Made by a program: the position numbers and the translations under genes. Source: Prostheceraeus crozeri (taxonomy: Eukaryota > Platyhelminthes > Polycladida > Euryleptidae). Taken from it: a stretch of 64,000 bases of DNA. A model generated the notes under the pieces. That model searched no databases. It was not told the origin of the DNA and saw only the letters and a program-made list of their open reading frames with translations. Of this stretch, positions 21,409-32,159 are shown piece by piece. The number at the start of each line of letters is the position of its first letter. Position 1 is the first letter of the stretch. The DNA lies in contig CAJQUW010005782.1 in the NCBI GenBank assembly GCA_907163375.1, forward strand, positions 1 to 64,000, read 5' to 3'.

Positions 21409-21769
21409 AAGAAAATATATATTGCATTTAGTGGAATTAATTTTGCTTTGCCGATTTTCATTTGTGAAGTTTATAAGGAACTTAACTGCATTTAGCATTG
21501 AAACTGGGTCAATAAAGTATTTCTAATTTCTACATTTCTACATAATCTACATGCATGAAAATTTAAACCAGAATCAGAATTGTAAATAATAAACTTAATG
21601 ATAGTGTATATGCCCAATGTTCCCATTGGGAACAGCATCGTATATCTATGTTCCTTAAACAAAAGTGGAAAGTAAACGTCATAGTTCGACTTCTATGCAC
21701 TATTGGGTAAATATATCTTGATAGCAAAAGAAATCCATGACAGAAAAATTTCGGGCGTAAATGGGTTAA

Positions 21770-22830
21770 GCTGTGTCCGTTATTATCAATTAATAAAATT
21801 CCCATTATGAACAAATTCTCCTTTCTTTCTCAAGCAGCCACCATTTTTTGAAATGGAGTTGGTGAAACTTAAGAAAGTGTAAATCAGCAAAACCGAATGA
21901 AGCATAAGTCTTCCTTTTGACTTTTAATTACCATTCTGTTCACGTTATAAAGTTACACTGCTTTCCCTACTTATGTTGACTAACCAATCAAACGAGTTAT
22001 GGAGGGCAAGATGTCTATTAAAATAAAATTAATTGAAACCTTTCTCGTTTAACACCAATAAATATGAATGCGAAAGAAATGTATTTCTAAACAGCGGACA
22101 TTAATTAGAATTAATGCCTGTCCGTACTAGACATCTACAAGAAAGAAAATTACACCAATGATACTGCATAGTGTCATAGCAATTGGATATCTACTGTCAT
22201 TCAAAGCTTTTTTCAATTCAAAGTTGAATGTATTTAGAAGTTTATGGAGCCATAAACACCTTCATAGTCCATAGATTTCTATATAGCATGTTGCTGGGAT
22301 AACATGGGATTTTCGATGAATGGCATGACTCGTTTGAATGTCAATTAAAACTCTATGAAGTGCGGGTATTACACGTATGTAATTGAGATTTTCGAGGGCA
22401 TCCAACGATGACATCCTCGGATATCTCAAATGTTGCCCTGGTTCATAGAGTATAACTGCTCCATTGCTATAGATGCGACCTGTAGTCTGAAAAGCTTTGA
22501 TGTGAGATGAAACTTCCACTGATAGGAATTTGAATTCTAATGCTTCATGTCATATTCAACATAATGTTGTCATTTTTAACATACTCCGAGCCATTACCTT
22601 GGATGAATTATAATTAGAATATTGTCATAGTTTCATCGGACAAATAATTCAGATATCTGCGGAAATTAATATATTATATTATTATAATGTTATGTTATCC
22701 TCGGATAATCTGCATTATTGTCCTCTAAACAATGACAATATTCCTATAGTAAAAGATTTGAATCTTTCACACAATTTGTTATCACTAACTCTTGATCAAA
22801 GAAGGCTACTAGTGAAGTTGGCATTATAAA
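21770..22830. other. Non-coding stretch with small hairpins
   Basis: It contains a palindrome AGCGGACATTAATTAG...GCCTGTCCG near 22095-22125 and the 22389-22436 hairpin related to 18248-18352. No gene is supported. Confidence 0.4.
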
Positions 22831-24657
22831 ATGAAGCTAGACTTTAATGAACATCAGAAGGAGAAAAGAACATACACTAGAGGCTTTTTGGCGGTCGGGT
22901 TGTCAATGGGAAAGATGAACATTACTGACATTGCTAGGTTGATCAAAGTAAGTTCAAGACCATAGAGTAAGTATATTATGTAGAGTGGCAACATGGCAAT
23001 AATTAGATCCCCTTTGTGTATACAGTTTCGATTTTATTAAATGAACTCGAATGAGACCCAGCATCACATGTGAGATATGCAAATATTTACACTTTGGAGA
23101 AATTTTGGATTTGTCGACTGATCGTGATAGAAAAACAAAGGAATAATAGCATTTTACAAATCTTCCGTGTCATTTCAACCTGTGTAGAGAGTCAATATAG
23201 TTTGTTAAATTAGCAACCCGATGGGTTACTATCACTTGAATACATATCCTTATCAATAAGAGCACTTTCGTGAGCGTGATCATACAAGCTATCCGAGCCA
23301 CTGGAACAGCAAATTAAAATAAGCACTGACAATGATCACAGTCAACTTTAAAGATGTAAATGGGTCCGCATTCCCATACAGATTTGAGTGAATCATAAAA
23401 TTAATTGTACCGATGAAAATGGAATTAAAAACTTGAAATTTCAGTCAAGAAAGCACAAAAAGATGTCGACATTTTTATGAAGACTTGCATTATAATGCAG
23501 CTCATGAATTTTCTTTGACAATCAGGTTGATTTCCGCTTAATTAAGATGCTTGTTAGCAGACATTCATTCCTTTGAAGTGCAACTTGCTTCATACTACTT
23601 ATAAAAGGGCTTCATCTCGGTAGTACATAAATTTGCAAAATTTTAGCTTCTTAAAAATTGCTCAAATAATTTTTTGGACCGCAGGAACGCAGTCTCCGCG
23701 AAAAACTGAATCTTTTCATATAAAAATTTTCACTGTAGGCTATACAGAAACTTGCTTGAGTCAACACTCTACCTACATATACTTACTCTATCAAGAAGAC
23801 ATTTCCATAACTAAATAATCAACAGAAGATCAACAGGAAGAAGACTCAAAACCAGCACAAGAAACAACCGTTTGCCGCTACAAGTGGCAAAAAAGAATAG
23901 GTTTTCTTGTCGGAGATTTACTGAAGCTGTGGCAAGATCGTATCACTGCACAGACAATATACAATAGACTTATTTCTTTCAATTTGAGAACAATGTGTCC
24001 TTTTACTGCTCCTCTTCTCCCAACTACTCACATGAAATCAAGGGAGAGCTGGACCATGAAAAGATATGCATGGCGGACTGCTTAGAAGAGGGCGATATTT
24101 TCAGACGAGTCTTGTTTTCGACAGACGAGGAACGATCGATGAATTCGAGTTTGGAGACTCGTCGGTGAGAGAGAATGAGTTCCGCAAACTTCCAATGGAG
24201 TATCTAGGGATGGATGGATCTATCCATGTTTGGGGCGATATTTGGTATGGTGGTCGAAACAAAGAAGTGCCTTCATTCGCAAATCGATCTTCATACACCA
24301 GCACACTACAGGATTTCTTCTGTGATTAAAGCGCTCCAGCAAATTACATTTTTCAATATGACAACGCTCCTGCACGCTGTTCGTCGTTGGTGGATGCATT
24401 GCACCAGAGGCGGGAAACTCGGATAACTGACTGGCCAGCAAGATTTCCGGATCTTAATCCCATTCAGCACGTGTGGGATTTGAAAAGAAAAATTCCCAGA
24501 CGATCTTCCATCGAAAATCTTGCTTAACTGAAAAAAATGTCTCAGAGGAGCGGGATGCCATTCCACAGGAGATGATTGACAATTCGATACTAGTTATGCC
24601 TCGAAGAGTGAGGAGTGTCATTTCTGTGAGAGTTGGTCCCACCCGGGTGAAGGCATA
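22831..24657 (+). pseudogene. Tc1/mariner transposase, decayed and interrupted
   Basis: The start, 22831, encodes MKLDFNEHQKEKR and the first helix-turn-helix (GLSMGKMNITDIARLIKVS). About 850 bases of unrelated sequence follow before the frame resumes near 23830 with TSTRNNRLPL, RFSCRRFTEAVARS and SFNLRTMCPFTAPLL. Next come IFSDESCF (first Asp), GSIHVWGDIWYGG, FQYDNAPA (second Asp), DWPARFPDLNPIQHVWD, and MPRRVRSVISVRVGPTR near the end. The catalytic Glu position is Gln (PIQHVW instead of PIEHVW). There are several stops and frame changes. The 22980-23820 segment is probably a later insertion or replaced sequence; I did not identify it. Confidence 0.8.
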
Positions 24658-24659
24658 AA

Positions 24660-26552
24660 TGGGATGTTCTAGCTCCATTGGAAATACATTGAACTTGGCG
24701 GGTATAAATTGAAAATTTCCAATTTGTGCCCGGCAACCTTGATAGAATGCTATGATGTGAAGCATGAATAGTATCATTAACAGTTCATGATTGTGCCCCT
24801 CCCCTCGCCCCCTCTGGCTCAGAATGACAACATTTCGAAGAGGGCACTTCAGCGTTCCCATGCGTTCCCCACCAAGGAGGGCAATTGGGAACTCCGTTCC
24901 CAAGCGTTCTGCTCTCCCTCGCACCCCCCCCCCTACCGACAGCCCTGTCTCCAATAAACGAATAGTTAATAAACCCGTGCAAAACTGCAAATAGCAAGTT
25001 TAGACTAGGCTACATGTATACTAGCAATGTAAACCGCATATATTTTGAGACCAGTTTTCTGCATCTAAATTGCTTTCATCACTAGTCGCATGAACGAGCC
25101 TCTTTAGGCATTTTGAATCACTGACGGTTGTCCGATGTCGAAGTGAAACAACAGTTAACTGCCTAAATAGGTGTGCCACACACCAATCCAGTACACACAG
25201 ACGAATTATTGATAATGAAATCTAAATAATGTAGGCCAATTTAGGAAACCATGTCGTAATCATAGGATGTCGCAATGGAGAAAGTGCTACACAAGGACAT
25301 GGATATCAGACATAGATATTAGTGCAATGAATGGAAAGTACTAGCTATGCTATTTGAGTCATGGTGCTAAGACAGCGTTTCAGAGAAGGTCGGACTGAGA
25401 AATCAATTACCGCTGGCGCTACCACGTGGAATTGTGACTATAGATGTTTGTGACTTCCTTTCACTCATCAGCAAAGAAATGTTACTCAACATCCTCAGAA
25501 GGCTGTCAACCTCTTTCCCGACGCTAAAAGAGGACCGATAAATGAAATGGGAAACCATGCGAGCACGCTAATTCTGTTATTGTCCGCGAACGCCATTTGT
25601 CGCTACAGTTATGACAATACATAGTTACCGTACAGAGGAGCGTCCGAGCCGCGAAGCGGCGAGGATGTGCGGGTGTACGATAAATTGATGTAGGAGTTAT
25701 ACAGGATGGCATGCTTCCCTAAATTCGTGAAGACTCTCTTCCAGTCAGGCGAGCGAGATTCGGGGAACGTGTGGCCCACAGTGACGGGTCTGCTTTCAGT
25801 ACGGACTGATGAGGCTGCGACACAGATTTAGAGTCTGTGGGCTACGATGGCCGAGCATGAAATGACAGCGATCACAGCGGGTGACAATTTCAACTGCTTG
25901 ATTACGCAAACTTTGCTATATTCTCTTCTTTTCATAGAGGTCACACTTAAAATATTTCTCCTTCGTTCTTAAGGTTCAGCAGAAGTTTAGAGAATGAAAA
26001 AAGCGACTGTAACGAAATAACTTTGTGGAATAACTGTAAAATCTGCATGTAAAACAGCTGTATGGAAATATGCTAAGAAACAAATGCAAAATCGAAAAAT
26101 TACTTCTAACTTTTGATCATGTGTGGGGGAAGGAAATGGCTTGCGAAATCCGTTTGATATTTTGGCAATTTGGTTCAGTAATCGCTATCAACTTTCATAT
26201 ATTCATATCTTTCAATATTCATACACCAACTCAGTGAAAATGCGAGTGCATGAATAATCAGGAGCTCCTGATTATATTCAAAGTTCATCAAAACGAATTA
26301 TTATGTAATTAAAATAAAGCAAATTACTAAGAACTTCTCGCTTAAGGTTTTCAAAGCAAAATTCCATCCTTAATTATTTTGACACTGATATTCCTCTAAA
26401 AAACTAGTTTTACTTACTTTTCTTTCGTGTTGTTATACAATAATTAGTGCTAATTTCAGAAATTAAGATTTGAAGTTACCGGTACTATCTATAACCTTTC
26501 TATTACGGTACCCATGAATGGTGAAAAAGTCCTTATATATATATATATAAAT
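24660..26552. other. Non-coding stretch
   Basis: No gene is supported. It holds a C-rich patch at 24925-24940, a short perfect palindrome near 25650 (CCGCGAAGCGG) and a TA microsatellite at 26533-26549. Confidence 0.4.
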
Positions 26553-27381
26553 AAGAAATGTGCGCACCTGCCCCACCGAGAATTGTACTCTCCTGCCCCA
26601 CTTGTACATGAAGGGACCAGGGCCTACAGCAATCGTCGGACCAGGCATTTGGAGGTACTCTGACTGTCATATATCTTCATTCATATCAGAACATATCACA
26701 GCACAATCATATTCCGCAAAAGCTAACTCTAAATACGAAAATTGAGGGCCTACAGCAATCGTCGGACCAGGCATTTGGAGGTTCTCTGACAGCCATATAG
26801 CACTTCTTTCACATCAGTACATATCAATGCACAATCATATTCCGCAAAACCTAACTCTAAATGCGAAAATTGAGGGCCTACAGCAATCGACGGACTAGGC
26901 ATTTGGAGGTGCTCTGACTGTCATATATCGTCATTCATATCAGTACATATCACAGCACGATCATATTCCGCAAAAGCTAACTCTAAATACGACAATTGAA
27001 GGGACCAGGGCCTACAGCAATCGTCGGACCAGGCATTTGGAGGTGCTCTGACTGTCATATATCGTCATTCATATCAGTACATATCACAGCACGATCATAT
27101 TCCGCAAAAGCTAACTCTAAATACGACAATTGAAGGGACCAGGGCCTACAGCAATCGTCGGACCAGGCATTTGGAGGTGCTGACAGCCATAGAACTTCTT
27201 TCACAACAGTACATATCAATGCACAATCATATTCCGCAAAAGTTCATACGTGGGGCAGGAGAGTCAGTGGAGCAGGGGTGCACATGGGGGCAGGAGCGTA
27301 CAGTTGTGGGGCAGGGGCGTACATTTCATATTCGTCCGTGGGGCAGGAGAGTACAATTCGGTGGGGCAGGAGCGCACATTT

Positions 27382-27384
<3 letters not shown>
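26553..27384. mobile_element. TIR element inside a TA microsatellite, carrying a minisatellite
   Basis: The ends are inverted repeats of about 48 bp: AAGAAATGTGCGC and AATTGTACTCTCCTGCCCCA open the left, and the complements close the right. Both ends abut (TA)n runs, which fits TA-targeted insertion. The right half has several G-rich GTGGGGCAGGAGCGTACA-type units. No transposase is present; a Tc1/mariner-type MITE or a satellite-bearing foldback element is likely. Confidence 0.6.
26620..27244 (+). repeat. Minisatellite of five 126-134 bp units
   Basis: Units begin with GGGCCTACAGCAATCG at 26620, 26746, 26874, 27008 and 27142 and end with CATATTCCGCAAAAGC-like sequence. Units 4 and 5 carry an extra AAGGGACCA junction and are nearly identical to each other, pointing to recent duplication. 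Confidence 0.9.

Positions 27385-27423
<39 letters not shown>
27385..27423. repeat. TA microsatellite
   Basis: An uninterrupted TA run of about 19 repeats between the TIR element and the Penelope-like element. Confidence 0.9.
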
Positions 27424-27426
<3 letters not shown>

Positions 27427-27891
27427 ATATATTGACGCATAGTGAACCCAGTGTTGATTTCATGATAAAGAAAAACAAATTGTCTTTTCTCAACCGGACA
27501 TGTTTCAGTGTTCATTACACCATCATCAGCGGACAAATCGTTAAAATAAAGTAAAATTCGCCTTATATATGAAATCACTAAAGCATGGAAATTGAATAAA
27601 ATTTATCATGAAATCGACACTGGGTTCACTATGCGTCAACGTATTACGGTCAACCTTAGGCCCAGAAAAGGATCCACTCGTCAAAGATGGAGTGAAATTA
27701 GCCGACAAAAAGATTCGAGCAGAGCTTCGACTTAAATTTCTTCGAGATTGCTACAGTGACCATCTCATCCCCAGATTCCTTCAGTTGAAAGTTCCAAAGA
27801 CACTGCAGAATTCAAAACAAGGAATTCGGAAGGCTCAGAGATCTGCTTTGAAGCAACAGATTGGTGAGGCTACACGTGACCTGAAACTTAA

Positions 27892-29750
27892 CCCTTTCGA
27901 TCCTGTTTCGCATCTATGGCTTCCTCCCCTAGCTGCCTGTAAAAATCCTAAAATTTCGAGTAAACAGCATTTGAAAAATCCCGACCAAAAAGTGTTGTCC
28001 TGACCCCAACCAACACTAAATAAGATGCCAAATAGATCGAATAGTCCCCTAACATCAGAAAACATGCATAAACAGTCGAAATTATCCAAAAAATTTATAT
28101 TTTTTTAAAAATACAAAAATCATCAAATTTTCACTTGGTGGGACATTAGTCATGTTTAAACTTATTGAAACAGTCACCCAGGCAAAGCCCAGGCTTGTCA
28201 GGGCACGAATCACAGATGTATCGTGATTCTCTTCTGATTCCGTTGCTGAAACAGACACGGCAACGCTTCAATGGATTTTTCTTGCCAGTTGTGGATGGGA
28301 TTCTTTTTTGCACATGTGTAGTCGTGCGCTGTTCCTCTGATGGTCGTCTTTTTCTTCTGGCTCCCTTTGGTGTTGATTGCAAATCTGTCAAGACTCGTAT
28401 GGCATCCCTTAGGAAGTCAAAGAAACTCACGTTGCTTTCTTTCTCTTTTCTGTATACAGCCCATGAATTGAAAAGTAGCCGAAGAATGCAATTCAGGCCG
28501 ATCTTCTTGTACCAGGCATGCGATTTGCGAGCGCAGTTGTATTGACGAATAATTATTGGTCTGTAACTTGGTCTGTGAGATCTATCCCTCCCATTTCTTG
28601 ATTGTAATTCTCGACAATTGATGGCTTGAGCACATTGGTTCGAACATTGCCCTTGGAAATCCTTTCTTTTTGCACCAGAGGAGCATTGTCACACGTGGAC
28701 ATCACATAAACATCCCTTCTGTCACAGAATTTTACCGCTATTATTCGGTCCTTTTCAGCGAATGCCGATGACACAGGTTGCAGTTTCTTTTGAATAAGAA
28801 TTTTTGGAATTCCTCTTTGCGGTCTGACTGTTCCACGAACACCCGTATTTCTCGAAAGAAGGTACTCTATCAGCCGCAAGCTTGTAAACCAATTGTCTAT
28901 ATTCAGGACGTATCCCCTGTCAAGCATGTCAGCCTTTGAAAGTAATCGAACGACTATCTTTTCACTATTCGAAAACACAAAGTTAGTTGCATCACTGACA
29001 TCTGTCGGCTCGATGATAGTCCACCCATCTTCGGCACTCGCTTCTAGATCTTCACTGCCATCAGAATCGGTATCAGAAGACGACTCATCTGTAATATGGG
29101 GAGGATCAAAAGTCGTATCTTCATTGTCCGAATCGTCTTCACTGTTATCGGAATCAAAACCATAGCGACGGACTGGCTGCACTCGGCGTGTTGAGTGCCT
29201 GGTACGTACTACTTGATGGTGCCGCTGCCATTGAAAGAATGATCAGAAATTAGTTGTGACAAATGACAATATACCGTGCAAGCTGCTCTACCTAACAACG
29301 AATCAGCCACGCGCAATCTTTACCGGACGTCATTATACAATCACCATCAATCAATGCTTTGAATATGCTTCATGTGTGGCTCGACTGAATGCAGGTGACA
29401 TCGCACTGCAACCGCTGAGTTGTATTGCCGACAATCAGATCATGTGAAGACAGCAGAAACACAAGACACAGCTGATCGCAGCAGCATGAAACTAATGCAT
29501 TACTTGCCCTCAATAGACTTGATGTACGTGTACATGTAACCTACTACATGTACATGTACCATTACAGCGGTTAATTCTATTAAATATAGTTGGTTTGCAC
29601 ATAATATGCGCTAAAGACAACATCTAACGTGTTTTACAAGCAACTGGAATACTTCACGCCTAAACAGTTAGCAAAATTTCTCATGACGACACGCTGTCGT
29701 CATAGCGCATGTAAGCGTGACGACAACGTGTCGTCATAGGATCGAAAGGG
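27892..29750 (-). mobile_element. piggyBac transposon (second copy), internally deleted
   Basis: The ends CCCTTTCGATCC and GGATCGAAAGGG are perfect inverted repeats next to TTAA at 27888-27891 and 29751-29754. Near the right end are two palindromes, ATGACGACA...TGTCGTCAT at 29683-29703 and a variant at 29717-29737. It is inserted in the Penelope-like ORF and so is the younger of the two. Confidence 0.9.
28146..29182 (-). pseudogene. piggyBac transposase, internally deleted and frameshifted
   Basis: The minus-strand frame 29182-28553 begins with an acidic region (SDNSEDDSDNEDTTFD). It then jumps directly to the second half of the catalytic domain with GYVLNIDNWFTSLRLIEYLL (second Asp), GVRGTVRPQRGIPK and NQEMGGIDLTDQ (third Asp). 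About 250 residues, including the domain with the first Asp, are missing. A frameshift near 28550 leads to the frame ending at 28146, with CARKSHAWYKKIGLN and a C-terminal zinc-binding block (CRVCFSNGIRRESRYICDSC). It cannot be catalytic without the first Asp, so the element depends on another piggyBac. It is a different subfamily from the copy at 18845-21765, judging by unlike ends and protein. Confidence 0.87.
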
Positions 29751-32033
29751 TTAAAGCTTCTCATTTAGCTGATTTTACTAATTCTTTTGATTCTAATCTC
29801 AAACCAATTTTGAAATCAATCATTGAGCAAAAGTCTAGCAAAACGGTCAAAACCATTCAAAATGTTCATGCTAAGAAGTTGTCATCCCTCCTGGTCAAAC
29901 AGAAACCCGTGATCAGTCCTCGATATAAGCAAGATAATGACCCTTGTGTCATCAATATCTCTTCAGTTCCTTTGTCAAGAGAAGAAATGGATTTGCTTTC
30001 TCTTGGCTTTTCTATGTGTTTCCCTCATAATAAGATTAGATTAAATGAAGAAAAGGCAGAGGCTGAATTTCTGATTTCACGTCTGAAATCTGTTGAGAAT
30101 GAGGCCAATGTCAATAACGATTTCATTGGTAAAATGAGGAACGCTTTTAAAAGTTATTTCAGTAAGCATAAAGTTTCCAAAGAGTGGTCAAGCAAAATAA
30201 AATCTTTACGAAATTTGTCAAAGAGAAAAAAGCTGATGATTTCAAGATTTGATAAAGGAAACGGTATCCTGATCGAGGATAAAGAGTCCTACATTCAGAA
30301 AATGCGGAGTATCCTTGATAACAAGGATAAGTTCAAACCTCATACAATTGATAAACGCTCTAAAAAGAATCCATTTATCCTTGAGGAAGATCGCTTCAAC
30401 CGTAAACTCCAGCAATTGAAATCTAAGGGTTTGATAAACGATGACATTTTCCAGGTGGTTAGGTCTGTTGGATCACAGCCAGCTCGTCTTTATGGCCTGC
30501 CCAAGGTTCATAAGAGTAACTCTGATCCTCCATACCGACCCATTCTGAACATGAAAAATTCCTATTCTACCAACCTTGCGAAGTGGCTTGATCAATTACT
30601 GAAACCTCAAATCCCAAAAACCTTTTCTTTGAAAGACACTTTTCAATTTGTTGACCAGCTGAAAAATCTTGATGTTTCTGATCAGTCGTATAAAATGTAT
30701 AGTTTCGATGTTGTCAATCTCTTCACCAGTATTCCTTTGAAGAGGACCATCAGACACATTGTTTCAATGATTGATTTCAGCAAATTACCTATAAACTCGA
30801 CTGCATTATCGAGTTTATTAGAACTGGCTTGCGAAAATATTTTGTTCTCATTTAATGATAATTTGTATTACCAAATCAACGGCATGTCCATGGGGTCCAG
30901 TTTAGGACCTACCATGGCAGCCTTCGCTATGGATCTTCTTGAAAGCCAATTTCCTAAGTACGACGGCAATCAGCCATTTTTCTATCGTCGCTATGTAGAC
31001 GATTGTTTTTCTCTTTTTCGTAACGATAATGAAGCAGAAAATTTTTTGAATTTTCTGAATTCCCTAGACGATGATTTGAAATTTACGATGGAAAAAAGTG
31101 TCAACGATTCTTTGGTTTTTCTTGACACTAATATAACGTTGAAATCAGAGCAATTCAAAATTGACTTTCATTTGAAAACTACCAATACAGGAGTTTATAT
31201 GCATTTTCACGCATATGCCCCCAAGCAGTATAAATTAGCTGCTATGAGATCCCTCTTTTATAGGGCTCATCGTATTTGCTCTGATCGTTCTTTGTACGAT
31301 AATGCTGTAAAAAAGATAACTGAAATATTTAAACAAAACGGCTTTCCAGATCCTCTTATAAATGAAACAAAATCAAAAGTAGAACAGAAGATTTTTCAAA
31401 GCCAGCAATCGATTGTGAAAAATGATGATAAGAAAGCCATTTTATATTGGTCCGTTCCGTTCATTGCTGAAGGCAGTAAAGAGTTTAAAAACAGAATCAA
31501 AGACTTGAATCACTATTTATCGAACACTACCATCAAACCGGCTTTCAAAACCTCCAAAATGAGTGATTATTTTCCTAACAAAGATAAGATTGCCAGCGGT
31601 CTGAAATCGAATGTTGTTTACAAATACTTTTGTGACCGTTGCAATATGCGGTACATCGGCGCTACAAAACGCCATCTTGATACTCGCATCGCTGAGCATC
31701 TTAAAGGTTACCCTGTCTTGACAGAAATTTCTATGCATGAACACAGTCCTGAGAAAACGAACTTTAAGGTCATAGGTCGGTACAAGTTGCCCTTTATTCT
31801 GGAATCTATTTTAATCAAGCAAGATGTGAAATGCCTGTCCAACGAACGGAACGGATCTCACCCTCTCTACCTCGGATTGTCTGACTAGCAATTGTTAATT
31901 TTATTCAATTTCCATGCTTTAGTGATTTCATATATAAGGCGAATTTTACTTTATTTTAACGATTTGTTCGCTGATGATGGTGTAATGAACACTGAAACAT
32001 GTCCGGTTGAGAAAAGACAATTTGTTTTTCTTT

Positions 32034-32036
<3 letters not shown>

Positions 32037-32066
<30 letters not shown>
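32037..32066. repeat. TA microsatellite
   Basis: A TA run of about 14 repeats next to the right end of the Penelope-like element, followed by a short palindrome ATTGACAATGATTGTCATTG at 32065-32089. Confidence 0.85.
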
Positions 32067-32068
<2 letters not shown>

Positions 32069-32159
32069 ACAATGATTGTCATTGTCAATATAGACAGCTC
32101 CAATTTGCCAAAGCACTTGTTGAGCCCTCTTCCAATTAGCAGTAATCAAATAAGTTGGA

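Larger units (their letters stand above)
18845..21765 (+). mobile_element. piggyBac transposon with TTAA duplication (first copy)
   Basis: It is bounded by TTAA at 18841-18844 and 21766-21769, the piggyBac target. The ends begin CCCATTTTCGCCC and, on the other side, CCCATTTACGCCC. Internal palindromes GCCCAATGTTCCC(A)TTGGGAACA lie at 18854-18877, 19197-19220 and 21612-21634. Length is 2.9 kb with one broken transposase gene. Confidence 0.9.
27608..31888 (+). pseudogene. Penelope-like reverse transcriptase/GIY-YIG endonuclease, split by a piggyBac insertion
   Basis: It would copy its RNA at nicked sites made by its own endonuclease. The N-terminal part (27608-27891) holds LRLKFLRDCYSDHLIPRFL, the usual PLE N-terminal helix region. 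The rest (29755-31888) holds LYGLPKVHK, YRPILNMKNS, SFDVVNLFTSIPL (first palm Asp), MSMGSSLGPTMAAF, YRRYVDDCFSLF (YVDD active site) and FLDTNITL. The C-terminal endonuclease has VVYKYFCDRC, RYIGATKRHLDTRIAEH and a late Glu. Both parts are free of stops and share a frame. The inserted 1863 bases (element plus one TTAA) are a multiple of three, so clean loss would leave an open frame of about 805 codons. As it stands, translation from 27608 stops at 28003 inside the insert. Confidence 0.9.
27432..32038 (+). mobile_element. Penelope-like retroelement, young, interrupted by a piggyBac
   Basis: Inverted terminal copies of 141 bp (27462-27602 and 31898-32038) differ at one base by my reading. A further 36 bp of the ORF start (27604-27639) is repeated inverted at 27432-27467, an inverted truncated-copy arrangement typical of Penelope-like elements. 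TA microsatellites flank both sides. The long ORF encodes reverse transcriptase and GIY-YIG endonuclease. A 1.86 kb piggyBac sits in it at 27892-29750. Confidence 0.88.

Noticed and set aside
28165..28545. 126-codon plus-strand frame
   Set aside because: Antisense shadow of the piggyBac C-terminal region.
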